Positions 10,778-18,703 of a stretch of 64,000 nucleotides of DNA are shown one piece after another. The position numbers and the translations under genes are program-made. The notes under the pieces were generated by a model. The model worked only from the letters and a program-made list of their open reading frames with translations. It ran no database searches and was not told the DNA's origin. The first letter of the stretch is position 1. Each line of letters opens with the position of its first letter. Origin of the DNA: Gammaproteobacteria bacterium (lineage in GTDB: Bacteria > Pseudomonadota > Gammaproteobacteria > Pseudomonadales > Pseudohongiellaceae); the NCBI GenBank assembly GCA_030682575.1, contig JAUXNX010000013.1, positions 153,805 through 217,804 of the forward strand. Reading direction: 5' to 3'.

Positions 10778-11332
10778 ATGAGTACCGCTGCCGATGGCAA
10801 ATTGTTGATGGAATTGCGACGCACGGCGATGGATTTGCTGGCGCGTCGTGAACATTCCCGCTCAGAACTCGTGGAAAAGCTACAGCGCAAGTATTCAGAG
10901 GCTAGTAGACACTTCCTTGCAGTGCTGGATCAGCTTGAGCAGGATGGTCTTCTGAGCGATGAACGTTTTGCAGAAGCCTATGTCCGCTACCGCCGTTCTC
11001 GTGGATTCGGACCACTGCTGATCCGCCAGGAACTGCGTGGCAAAGGCATCGACGCAATGCTTCTGGATGCCGTGATTGATATACGGGCTGAAGAGTGGCT
11101 CGACACCCTTCGAGAGTTGATCAACAAGAAACGTCGACTATATGCAGCCTTGCTGAATAAAGATGCGCCCCCGTGGGAGCGAACCTGCTCGCGAATGGAC
11201 GATGCGCCACATCAGTCGCGGGCAGGGTCCGCTCCCGCTTTTCAGGACGCAAGCAAAACCCGCCAGAAACTCTACCGACTCTGTCTTTCCCGAGGCTTCA
11301 CTTCAGAACAGATTGAACGCGCAATGCGTTGA
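10778..11332 (+). CDS. recX: Regulatory protein RecX with an in-frame REP-derived insert
   Basis: RecX binds RecA filaments and limits their activity. The N-terminal three-helix repeats are clear (LLARREHSRSELVEKLQRKY, LSDERFAEAYVRYRRSRGFG, IRQELRGKGI), as is the C-terminal repeat RQKLYRLCLSRGFTSEQIERAM. Between them, from about residue 131 to 156, is a stretch unlike RecX (APPWERTCSRMDDAPHQSRA and on). It is encoded exactly by an inverted pair of REP-like repeats at 11171-11237. The reading frame is kept, so the gene may still work with a flexible insert in the linker before the third repeat. The start is the ATG 33 bp after recA. Confidence 0.92.
   Translation: MSTAADGKLLMELRRTAMDLLARREHSRSELVEKLQRKYSEASRHFLAVLDQLEQDGLLSDERFAEAYVRYRRSRGFGPLLIRQELRGKGIDAMLLDAVIDIRAEEWLDTLRELINKKRRLYAALLNKDAPPWERTCSRMDDAPHQSRAGSAPAFQDASKTRQKLYRLCLSRGFTSEQIERAMR
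11171..11237. repeat. Inverted REP pair (BIME) inside recX
   Basis: The left element reads CCGTGGGAGCGAACCTGCTC then GCGAAT (11171-11196). The right element (11214-11237), as reverse complement, reads GCGGGAGCGGACCCTGCCCG then CGACT. The two face each other across an 18-bp spacer and lie wholly within the recX coding sequence. Confidence 0.85.
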
Positions 11333-11399
11333 TCTTCATAAGAAAAATTATCCCCGGAATAACCCCTGTTCAACGAGCAGGTTATCGCCCTGTCTTGCT

Positions 11400-11407
11400 A
11401 TATAATG
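11400..11407 (+). promoter_or_regulatory. Candidate promoter -10 (TATAAT) for the cupredoxin-cyclase pair
   Basis: TATAAT at 11401-11406 stands in the recX downstream spacer, 62 bp before the next start codon. No good -35 hexamer is seen at 16-18 bp, so the strength is uncertain. Confidence 0.35.
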
Positions 11408-11467
11408 CCTTCAAATTTTCAGCAACCACTGGTTTTCATCGGATACTGAAATATACCGAGGTACATT

Positions 11468-12172
11468 ATGGTCAGACGATTGTTCAGATCACGCTCTCGC
11501 CTAAAAATCGTGTCAGGTACATTCGCTGTCATGTGGTTCTGCCTTGGTACGAGCCATCAGGCCAATGCAGGGGAGTTGCGAATCTCTATTCAGGATGCTG
11601 ACACCGGTACCCCGCTGGAGGATGTGATAGTAGAAGTGATCCTGCCTGCAGAGAGTCAGCCGACATATCTCACTACTGTAGATGCGAGCGTTGACCAGCA
11701 AGAAAAGGAGTTCGTAGCCAACGTCACTGTGATCACGCGCGGCAGTCGTGCCAATTTCCCCAACAGCGATGACATCCTGCACCATGTGTATTCTTTTTCT
11801 CCGGCCAAGGTGTTCGAGCTGCCGTTGTATGGAAATGGGCAGAACATCGACTATTACCAGCTATTTGATCTTCCGGGAGTGATTGAACTTGGCTGCAACA
11901 TTCACGACTGGATGCTGGGCTATATCTACGTTTCGCAAACAGATCTTGTGGCCAAGACTGACAGAACCGGTCAAGCTGTGATCAGTAATATTCCAGCGGG
12001 TGAATATGAAGTGCGAATCTGGCACTCCCGTGCCGATACTGGTGCGCCTGAAATGAATCAGCAAGTCGTCTTCAGCGATACACAGCCAGCTCGCCTGCAA
12101 ATGGCGTTGACACTCCAGCGCGACAGTCGCTTGCGCCGCGCGCCGGATGCTACCCGAACCCGCTATCGATGA
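11468..12172 (+). CDS. Secreted cupredoxin-like (plastocyanin-fold) protein
   Basis: A 234-residue exported protein with a signal peptide (Arg-rich start, hydrophobic core, cut near SHQANA-GE). The middle resembles a blue-copper fold: an ANFPNSDDILHHVYSFS block carries His105/His106, and GCNIHDWML carries Cys143, His146 and Met149. These are plausible type-1 copper ligands (His, Cys, His, Met). Close homologues are often labelled methylamine utilisation protein without proof. The C-terminal part (GQAVISNIPAGEYEVRIWH) looks like a carboxypeptidase-regulatory/beta-sandwich repeat. It is followed directly by, and overlaps or nearly abuts, a membrane nucleotide cyclase. I infer that the two work together, perhaps as periplasmic redox or copper input, but this is not shown. 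Confidence 0.72.
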   Translation: MVRRLFRSRSRLKIVSGTFAVMWFCLGTSHQANAGELRISIQDADTGTPLEDVIVEVILPAESQPTYLTTVDASVDQQEKEFVANVTVITRGSRANFPNSDDILHHVYSFSPAKVFELPLYGNGQNIDYYQLFDLPGVIELGCNIHDWMLGYIYVSQTDLVAKTDRTGQAVISNIPAGEYEVRIWHSRADTGAPEMNQQVVFSDTQPARLQMALTLQRDSRLRRAPDATRTRYR

Positions 12173-14162
12173 ATGGATGAGTGTTTTGACAAATGCTTTG
12201 ACATCCGTTTTCTCATTTCGCAGCTTCAGAACACGCCTGCTGGTGTTTCTGCTTGCACTCATGATGCCTGTGCTGCTGGGGATCTATCTGTTCGTCAATC
12301 GCGAAAACAATGAGTACACCACCGACACCATCGACAGCTATCTTGAACTGGGAGCAGATGTTTTTGATTTCACACGTGAGGAGCACAAGAACACATTGCT
12401 GGCAATCACCAGTACCATGACGCGTGACTGGGGATTCCGCAATGCTTTCGGTACCGGAGATCCCTATACAATCATTGACGCAGCAGACAATATTCTGCTG
12501 CGCTCCCTTGGTGCTGCCGACATGATGCTGATTGCTGCAATGGACGGTGAAGTCATTATTGATACCAAGACACAGGGGTTCGAACGTCTTGAGGGTGAGT
12601 GGTTGACTTTGATGAATGAAGCGGCCAACAGCAATGACGGCATCAGCGCTGCGATCATCAACGTAATGGGAGTCCCATACCAGATCACAGTGATTCCCTT
12701 GTTTCTGCCCACACCGGTTGCCTGGATATTTGGAGGCTTCCCCCTCGATAATCGCTTCGCTGCGACGGTAAAACAGAGCATCGTCTCTGATGTGTCCATT
12801 GTGGAGTATACATTTGATACGGGCAGGGCCCGCATCAATGTGATTGCCTCGACGCTGCAAGCCGACGATCAGCAGCGACTTACCCAACAACTGCAACTCA
12901 CCGGCATGACCTACACCGACACGCAACGCATCATTCTGGCCGACGGTGAGTACGGTACGCTCATGCGCCCGCTCTATGGTCAGCCTGGTGATGAGCTGCA
13001 GATCGTTGCGGTGATTCAGAAGTCATACAACGAGAACATTGAAAATCTTGAGGCTTTCCAGCGGGTCCTGCTGCAGTTCTACCTCGTCGTGATTGTGGTC
13101 AGTTTGTTGGCCGTCGTATGGTTGGCACGCTCTGTGACGCGCCCAATCCTTGATCTGGCAACCCGCGTGAAGCGAATCGAATCCGGCGACTATGGCCAGT
13201 CTCTCCTGGTAGCGGGCCACGACGAGATCGGTGAGTTGGCAAAATCAGTGAACAACATGGCCAGTGGCCTTGCAGAGAAGGAAAAGGTGCGAGACCTGCT
13301 TGGCAAGGTGGTGTCGCATGAGATTGCCGAAGAACTCCTGAGCAAGACTATTGTGCTGGGCGGAGAGGAGAAAATCGTCACGGTACTGTTTGCCGATATC
13401 AAGGGTTTTACCTCGCTGTGCGAGAATACGCCGCCTGAAAAGGTATTGACGCTGCTCAACAGTTACCTGAGCGAGATCACCGCCGTTATTGAGCATCATC
13501 ATGGGGTGGTGGACAAGTACACTGGCGATTCGGTCATGGCATTGTTCGGGGCCCCGCTGACCCGCAACAATGATGCGCAGAATGCAATCCATACAGCGCT
13601 GGCAATTCAGAACGCAATGACGACGTTGAATCAAGCCAATCGCGCTGCAGGTTTGGCTGAGATAGATGCGGGAATTGGTGTGCATACCGGCCTCGTCGTG
13701 GCAGGCAATCTCGGTTCTCAGAACCGCCTCAATTACACTGTGATCGGTGATTCCGTCAACCTCTCCGCACGGCTTGAGGGGCTGACGCGCAAGTACTTCG
13801 TACCTAATATTGTCAGCGATACGACACGGCAGAACGCCCCGGGTTTTGTCTATCGCGAGCTCGATCTGGTGCGGGTTGCAGGCAAAAGGGAGCCTGTTAG
13901 AATCTACGAGGTCGTTGGCAGGGAGGGGCAGATTTCCAACGAGACCATGCAGGAACTCGCCATTTTCACCAGGGCATTGGCCTGCTATCGCGCCAGACTG
14001 TGGGATGAAGCCGAAGCACTATTGAGCGAACTGATGGATGCGATCGCGCCAGAACAGCGTCAGTGGTGTCTCTATAACGTCTATTTCGAACGTATAGGGT
14101 ATCTACGTAAGCGAACCCTCTCCGATGACTGGGATGCGGTATTCACCTTCGATAGAAAGTAG
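12147..14162 (+). CDS. Membrane adenylate/guanylate cyclase (class III) with periplasmic sensor and HAMP
   Basis: A 671-residue inner-membrane receptor cyclase. TM1 is at about residues 30-50, a periplasmic sensor (dCACHE-like by layout) at about 51-305, TM2 at about 308-328, then HAMP (RSVTRPILDLATRVKRIESGD) and a coiled signalling helix. A class III cyclase domain starts near residue 405. Metal-binding Asp is in FADIKGFTSL and a second in DKYTGDSVMALFG; the VIGDSVNLSARLEGL block is present, so it should be active. Asp/Lys patterns favour cAMP over cGMP, but this is tentative. The first ATG (12147) overlaps the cupredoxin gene by 26 bp; ATG 12177, just after its stop, is an equally good start. 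Confidence 0.85.
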   Translation: MLPEPAIDEWMSVLTNALTSVFSFRSFRTRLLVFLLALMMPVLLGIYLFVNRENNEYTTDTIDSYLELGADVFDFTREEHKNTLLAITSTMTRDWGFRNAFGTGDPYTIIDAADNILLRSLGAADMMLIAAMDGEVIIDTKTQGFERLEGEWLTLMNEAANSNDGISAAIINVMGVPYQITVIPLFLPTPVAWIFGGFPLDNRFAATVKQSIVSDVSIVEYTFDTGRARINVIASTLQADDQQRLTQQLQLTGMTYTDTQRIILADGEYGTLMRPLYGQPGDELQIVAVIQKSYNENIENLEAFQRVLLQFYLVVIVVSLLAVVWLARSVTRPILDLATRVKRIESGDYGQSLLVAGHDEIGELAKSVNNMASGLAEKEKVRDLLGKVVSHEIAEELLSKTIVLGGEEKIVTVLFADIKGFTSLCENTPPEKVLTLLNSYLSEITAVIEHHHGVVDKYTGDSVMALFGAPLTRNNDAQNAIHTALAIQNAMTTLNQANRAAGLAEIDAGIGVHTGLVVAGNLGSQNRLNYTVIGDSVNLSARLEGLTRKYFVPNIVSDTTRQNAPGFVYRELDLVRVAGKREPVRIYEVVGREGQISNETMQELAIFTRALACYRARLWDEAEALLSELMDAIAPEQRQWCLYNVYFERIGYLRKRTLSDDWDAVFTFDRK

Positions 14163-14173
14163 CTGCGGCTGCT

Positions 14174-14200
14174 GAGAGAGAATCTTGCTCGCGATAGCCT
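14174..14200 (+). repeat. Degenerate REP-like element
   Basis: GAGAGAGAATCTTGCTCGCG followed by ATAG resembles the right half of the REP core found elsewhere here. It lies in the 113-bp spacer before the DUF1015 gene. Confidence 0.4.
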
Positions 14201-14275
14201 TTTGTCGCAGTTATTACAAACCAGAATTTTGAATTTTCAAAACACACAAGCTCCACAATCAGCATAGGAAACAGC

Positions 14276-15520
14276 ATGAAATTGATCAGACCGTTTAATG
14301 CACTCAGACCCCGCAAGGAACTCGCCGCAAAAGTCGCAGCGCCACCCTACGACGTATTGAACCGCGAAGAGGCTTTCGAGATGGCCAAGGGTAACGAGTA
14401 CAGTTTTCTGCGCATCAACAAACCGGAGATCGATGTTGATCCGGAGATAGATGCTTACGATATGCGCGTATATCAGCGTGGCGCCGAAAATCTGCAGAAG
14501 TTCATCGAAAAGGGCATCATGCAGCGCGATACACGCAGCACCTTCTACGTCTACAAACAGGTGATGGGCCTTCACGAACAGGTGGGGCTGGTGGCTGCAG
14601 CATCGGTGGAGGCCTACGAGAAAGATCTGATCAAGAAGCACGAATTCACGCGCCCGGATAAAGAAGATGATCGTGTCAATCACATCAACACGCTTGGCGC
14701 CCAAGTCGGGCCTGTGTTTCTGACTTATCGTGCACAGCCGGAGATCGACGCGCTGATTGCCTCGGTTACTGCTACAACACCCGAATTCGATTTCGTCTCC
14801 GATGATGGCAACCGCCATGTGCTGTGGGTAGTGGCGGATGATGTTACTGTGCAGAAAATTCAGGCAGCGTTTGACAAGGTTGATTGTCTTTATGTTGCGG
14901 ACGGCCATCACCGTTCTGCTGCTGCCCAGCGGGTGAAGGATCTTCGCAAGAATGCGAATCCTGCACACACGGGGAAGGAGTCTTACAATTTCTTCTCCAC
15001 GGTAATTTTTCCAGACAACCAGATGCAGATTCTTGACTACAACCGTGTCGTGAAAGATCTGAACGGCATGAGTGAAGATGAATTCCTGCTCGCTATCCAG
15101 GCCTGGTTCAATGTACGTGATAGCGCAGTGGGCGCGATGAAGCCAAAACACGAACACCAGTTCACGATGTATCTTGGTGGCAAGTGGTACATCCTGGAAT
15201 CCATCGACGGCACATGGATCGAGAATGACCCCGTGCGCAGCCTTGATGTCAGCATCCTGCAGAACAATCTGTTGTCACCGCTGCTGGGAATTGAAGATCC
15301 GCGTCGCGACAAGCGGATCGATTTTGTCGGAGGTATTCGCGGATTGCAGGCGCTGGAGAAGCGCGTGGATTCCGGTGAGTGGAAAGTGGCCTTTGCACTC
15401 TATCCGACGTCAATAAGAAGTCTGATGGCCATCGCTGATGTTGGTGAAGTCATGCCACCGAAGTCCACGTGGTTTGAGCCGAAGCTAAAGAGCGGCTTGT
15501 TCGTTCACATCCTCGACTGA
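14276..15520 (+). CDS. DUF1015 family protein
   Basis: A 414-residue cytoplasmic protein matching the DUF1015 family from end to end: MKLIRPFNALRP at the start, APPYDVLNREEA, a KKHEFTRPDKEDDRVNHI block, and the conserved VADGHHRSAAA motif near residue 205. The family occurs in bacteria and archaea, often beside serine-biosynthesis genes. Its biochemical role is not settled as far as I know, and the GHHR motif suggests an enzyme. Here it stands alone between the cyclase and a convergent regulator gene, so the context adds nothing. Confidence 0.85.
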   Translation: MKLIRPFNALRPRKELAAKVAAPPYDVLNREEAFEMAKGNEYSFLRINKPEIDVDPEIDAYDMRVYQRGAENLQKFIEKGIMQRDTRSTFYVYKQVMGLHEQVGLVAAASVEAYEKDLIKKHEFTRPDKEDDRVNHINTLGAQVGPVFLTYRAQPEIDALIASVTATTPEFDFVSDDGNRHVLWVVADDVTVQKIQAAFDKVDCLYVADGHHRSAAAQRVKDLRKNANPAHTGKESYNFFSTVIFPDNQMQILDYNRVVKDLNGMSEDEFLLAIQAWFNVRDSAVGAMKPKHEHQFTMYLGGKWYILESIDGTWIENDPVRSLDVSILQNNLLSPLLGIEDPRRDKRIDFVGGIRGLQALEKRVDSGEWKVAFALYPTSIRSLMAIADVGEVMPPKSTWFEPKLKSGLFVHILD

Positions 15521-15565
15521 AGGTTTCGGCAACTCATTGTTTGAGAAACAAGCGCATCCATCATA

Positions 15566-16687
15566 TCACGCGTGAGCTGAATCCTCTGACGCATGTGCCG
15601 CATCGCGGTACTGCGTCGGGGTGACCTGATGCAGGTCCTTGAACGCTTTGTTGAAGGATGACAGTGCCGAGTAGCCCACATCAAACGCAATGTTGGCTAT
15701 AGGCTCCCGCTGAGCAAGTGGCAGGGCCAGGCGACGACACGCCTCCTCAATACGGAATTCATTCAGAAACTGATTGAAGTTGCGATAGCCCAACTGTTTG
15801 TTGATCACTCTGCGAAGCCGATACTCCTGAATCGATAGTCTCTCAGCCAGCTCTCCTATGGTAAGTCCAGGTCGCGCGTAAAGCTTCTCATTTTTCAATA
15901 CGTCAAAGATGCGCGCCACGAGTCCGGGGTTGTCGACTCGTGCCGTGTTGGGAACAGGCATTAGACGTGGCACCTCCTGCTCTGGAGGCAGGACAATGAC
16001 CTGTAGTGCTTCGTTCTGCAAACGCATCACAGCCACGTTGAAAGAAAACGTGATCAGGAACATGTAGAAGAACAACCACTCTGTTGGAATGGGTATCATT
16101 GGCAGAGGCGCAGGAATGTTCACCGTGTAGCGATTGATGGCAGTGATGAAGCCATTACCAAGAATCATCACCACCAGTGTTCCCATGGCGGCGATGAGCG
16201 GTACCCGTACCTTGCGTCGGGATTCCACAAGGTCACTGCTCAAGCCCTGGAAGGCCATGAACACGGCGTGACCCGAGAAGGCCATCATGACCAACTGTGG
16301 CAATACGTAACACAAAAGATAAGAAAGATCGGCGTCTGGTGTGTTGAATGCGTTCGTCCACGAGCCGTACCCGCGTAAGACCAGATAAAGCAGCATGACT
16401 CCCCAGATGATGCGTGGCACGCGCGCGTTATCCACGAAAAGATAGAGAGCTAACAGCCACAGCACAGCCGGTGCAACTGTGGCCGCTCGTCCCAGTATAT
16501 ACCGTGGCCAGAAGCCACCCTCTGGGCCAATCAAGCTAAAAAGTACGTGACACGCGAGGCACAGCGCATACAGCGCCAGCAATCTACCGATCAACTGGCG
16601 CGAATGGTACACGCTAAAAAAGACAACCATGAACAGCAATTGGGAAATTGCCAGTATACCCACGGTGTTCAGAGACAGCCCCAGCAT
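15566..16687 (-). CDS. AraC-family regulator with seven-TM N-terminal domain
   Basis: The first ~225 of 373 residues form seven hydrophobic segments (for example LAISQLLFMVVFFSVY, LLALYALCLACHVLFSLIG and FFYMFLITFSFNVAVM). The C-terminal ~100 residues are an AraC-type double helix-turn-helix (LTIGELAERLSIQEYRLRRV; IANIAFDVGYSALSSFNKAF; VTPTQYR). Such membrane-embedded AraC proteins are thought to sense hydrophobic or membrane signals and bind DNA from the membrane. The ligand is unknown. It lies 72 bp downstream of a secreted-protein gene on the same strand, so the two may form one transcript, with that protein as target or accessory. Confidence 0.87.
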   Translation of the reverse strand: MLGLSLNTVGILAISQLLFMVVFFSVYHSRQLIGRLLALYALCLACHVLFSLIGPEGGFWPRYILGRAATVAPAVLWLLALYLFVDNARVPRIIWGVMLLYLVLRGYGSWTNAFNTPDADLSYLLCYVLPQLVMMAFSGHAVFMAFQGLSSDLVESRRKVRVPLIAAMGTLVVMILGNGFITAINRYTVNIPAPLPMIPIPTEWLFFYMFLITFSFNVAVMRLQNEALQVIVLPPEQEVPRLMPVPNTARVDNPGLVARIFDVLKNEKLYARPGLTIGELAERLSIQEYRLRRVINKQLGYRNFNQFLNEFRIEEACRRLALPLAQREPIANIAFDVGYSALSSFNKAFKDLHQVTPTQYRDAAHASEDSAHA

Positions 16688-16759
16688 GAGAAACCTCTGC
16701 TTCTTTAATTATTCTTGGTCTCTATAAAGCCACGTGTATGCGCAATAAGCAATCAGGCT

Positions 16760-17749
16760 TTATTCCGTTACATTCACAGTAATGTACTGATCGTGATACA
16801 AGCCGCCATCGTCCGCACGTCCCCACAATACATAGGTTCCGGGTGCATCAAAGGTTACATGTGTCCTGTACATGCCGTCTTCTGGCACGGGGGGAGGTGT
16901 CCATAGTGCGCCCCAAGGCGAATTGGCTGAAGTACGGGTGTCTTCCCATGGCTTGATCTGGGGCGGATCGAAGGTGGCATTTACAGCGCCACGATACACA
17001 TTCCATGACAGGAAAAGACCATTGGTCTTGCCGACCGTAGTGCGGCGCGGAGGACTCATCATGCGCTCAAATCCTTCCAACTCTGTACGTGTGACAGAAG
17101 CCGCTCTGGGCTTGGGCAGACCATCATCAGCCACGTGAGCCTCAATCAGTAGCGGTTCTCCCACTCTGACACGGCGCACGATCTGACCTCCTGTGCGATC
17201 ACCCTGCACAGTGATGACAGGTGGCAAATTGGCGCGGGACTCCGGACTACTGGTACCAGCGCCGAGAGAACCGGTTTCGGAGGCAATAACCACATTGTCT
17301 ACTACGTAGTCTCGTGCCAGCGTTCCGTAAGCAGTCTTGGTTACGCCGTTGACAGTCACCGTCCATGCGAGCTCTCTGGCACCCCAGTCTTCCGGTACCT
17401 GTACCTCAAATGTAAAACGGTTGCGGCGTGGGAGAAAGTGCGTGGGCTGGCCACGATCAGGGTCTCCTGGGGCAAAGAAGTTGTTTTCGCCAATCTCGAC
17501 ATCCAGCTCTTCCTCCCAATTCTCATTATGATAGCCGAACATCAGATTATAGGTGCCGTCCTCATTCTGACGCCAACCTTCGAATGCAGGTTCTATGTAC
17601 TGCCCTTGACGATAGGTTTGGCCGAAACCCGGTTGCGAAAATACGAGCGCTGCGCACAGCATAAAAAATAGCGCAGGTAATTGCCGAAATCGGGAGAATG
17701 AACGAATGGGTGAAGAAGAACGCAAGCAAAGAGACGTCGGTGACGACAT
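16760..17749 (-). CDS. Secreted hypothetical protein, beta-rich
   Basis: A 329-residue protein with a long N-region and signal peptide (LPALFFMLCAALVFSQPGFG). The mature part is rich in aromatic residues and predicted beta structure: FEGWRQNEDGTYNLMFGYHN near the N-terminus and GTYVLWGRADDGGLYHDQY near the C-terminus. I do not recognise a named domain. Similar proteins, as I recall, occur in environmental proteobacteria and acidobacteria without known function. A strong AAGGAGG ribosome binding site lies eight bases before ATG 17749. It is followed by the 7-TM AraC regulator. Confidence 0.7.
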   Translation of the reverse strand: MSSPTSLCLRSSSPIRSFSRFRQLPALFFMLCAALVFSQPGFGQTYRQGQYIEPAFEGWRQNEDGTYNLMFGYHNENWEEELDVEIGENNFFAPGDPDRGQPTHFLPRRNRFTFEVQVPEDWGARELAWTVTVNGVTKTAYGTLARDYVVDNVVIASETGSLGAGTSSPESRANLPPVITVQGDRTGGQIVRRVRVGEPLLIEAHVADDGLPKPRAASVTRTELEGFERMMSPPRRTTVGKTNGLFLSWNVYRGAVNATFDPPQIKPWEDTRTSANSPWGALWTPPPVPEDGMYRTHVTFDAPGTYVLWGRADDGGLYHDQYITVNVTE

Positions 17750-17935
17750 GGCATACCCTCCTTTGGGCGCTCATCTCCGCAGGCCAGTGGCTGGGATTGA
17801 GCTGGTTATTATTCTTCCAACTGCTAAGTAGAAGGATCAGGAATACATGAAGGATTTAATGCCCTGCAGAACACTTTGTCTTCCGTGAAATGAACTTATG
17901 CTGACGTAATTTGAATATATCGACGTAATTCGCAA

Positions 17936-17963
17936 TGAAAAACGCCGGAATTACCCGGCGTTT
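17936..17963 (-). terminator. Rho-independent terminator downstream of hsp20
   Basis: Perfect 9-bp arms AAACGCCGG (17940-17948) and CCGGCGTTT (17955-17963) enclose a six-base loop. Read on the minus strand the stem is followed by TTTTTCATT. It lies ~105 bp past the hsp20 stop. The 319-bp stretch 17750-18068 otherwise holds only the upstream region of the secreted-protein gene and a REP-like remnant (17990-18009). Confidence 0.75.
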
Positions 17964-17989
17964 CGTGGTTGTGTCAACCGAATTTACAA

Positions 17990-18009
17990 GGGAGAGCTTG
18001 TTCGCGAAC
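17990..18009 (+). repeat. REP-like remnant
   Basis: GGGAGAGCTTGTTCGCGAAC resembles the REP core, with the left arm degraded. It lies between the hsp20 terminator and the hsp20 stop codon. Confidence 0.4.
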
Positions 18010-18068
18010 GATTTGGCGATTCGCTGGAATCCTTCATTTGCAAGCAAGCGTCCCTATGTCGAGAATGG

Positions 18069-18533
18069 TCAGGCTGCAGTTTGGGCTCTGGTATCAATCA
18101 GCTGCGGAGCTTTGCCGTTTACCGGAATCTGACGAGGCTTCATCACTTCCGGAAGTTCGCGCACGAGATCAATGTTGAGCAGCCCATTCTCCAAAGTGGC
18201 ACCTGTCACTTTCACATGATCGGCAAGCTGGAACACGCGCTCGAAATTTCTACCGGCGATACCTTGATGCAGAAAATTCTTTTCTTTCGTATCGTCGGCC
18301 TTCTTGCCTTTCACGGTCAGAGTCTGCCGTTCAGACTGGATTTCAATTTCCTGATCGACAAAACCGGCTACGGCCATGGTGATGCGATACTGGTCCTTGT
18401 CGAGTAATTCGATGTTGTAAGGGGGGTAGCTAGGTTGCGTCTGTTCACGCTGAGACACTGCGTCAAGCAGAGATGTCAGGTGATCGAAGCCGATGGTGGA
18501 GCGGTACAGTGGTGCAAAGTCAAAAGTTCTCAT
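18069..18533 (-). CDS. Small heat-shock protein, Hsp20/IbpA family
   Basis: A 154-residue holdase chaperone that binds unfolding proteins during heat stress. The alpha-crystallin domain spans about residues 38-130: PPYNIELLDKDQYRITMAVAGF at its start, then the LTVKGKK strand and RNFERVFQLADHVKVTGATL with NGLLNIDLVRELPE. The start is ATG 18533 (MRTFDFAPLYRSTIGFDHL, as in IbpA), with GAGGA eight bases upstream; an in-frame TTG at 18554 lies inside the regulatory leader and is unlikely to be used. A ROSE-like hairpin hides this ribosome binding site, and a terminator follows the gene. Confidence 0.95.
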   Translation of the reverse strand: MRTFDFAPLYRSTIGFDHLTSLLDAVSQREQTQPSYPPYNIELLDKDQYRITMAVAGFVDQEIEIQSERQTLTVKGKKADDTKEKNFLHQGIAGRNFERVFQLADHVKVTGATLENGLLNIDLVRELPEVMKPRQIPVNGKAPQLIDTRAQTAA

Positions 18534-18535
18534 GG

Positions 18536-18620
18536 AGCATATCCTCGTAAGCAATATGATTAAAGTTTAAGACCCATCCGGAGATCGGGCCACCGGGCAG
18601 ACCTCCGGGGAGCGTCTGCC
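18536..18620 (-). promoter_or_regulatory. ROSE-like RNA thermometer in the hsp20 5' leader
   Basis: On the minus strand the last leader hairpin pairs CAUAU with AUAUG. Inside it U-G, a bulged G, C-G and U-A pairs close a UACG loop, so UUGCU faces the GAGGAU ribosome binding site. The UUGCU opposite the Shine-Dalgarno with a bulged G is the hallmark of ROSE elements of ibpA-type genes. Farther upstream there is a strong stem, GGCAGAC/GTCTGCC, enclosing CTC-CCCG-GAG. ROSE leaders usually have several such hairpins before the thermosensing one. The folding was done by eye. Confidence 0.7.
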
Positions 18621-18703
18621 ACGTCAACCTAAGTGTGGTCACCTTCCTGAATTTCAAGGGCCACTCATTGCGAGGTATTCACGAGATCATTTGTTCGCGA
18701 CAG

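Noticed and set aside
18552..18554. TTG at 18554 as start of the Hsp20 gene
   Set aside because: It would lie in the thermometer stem upstream of the ribosome binding site; ATG 18533 matches IbpA homologues.
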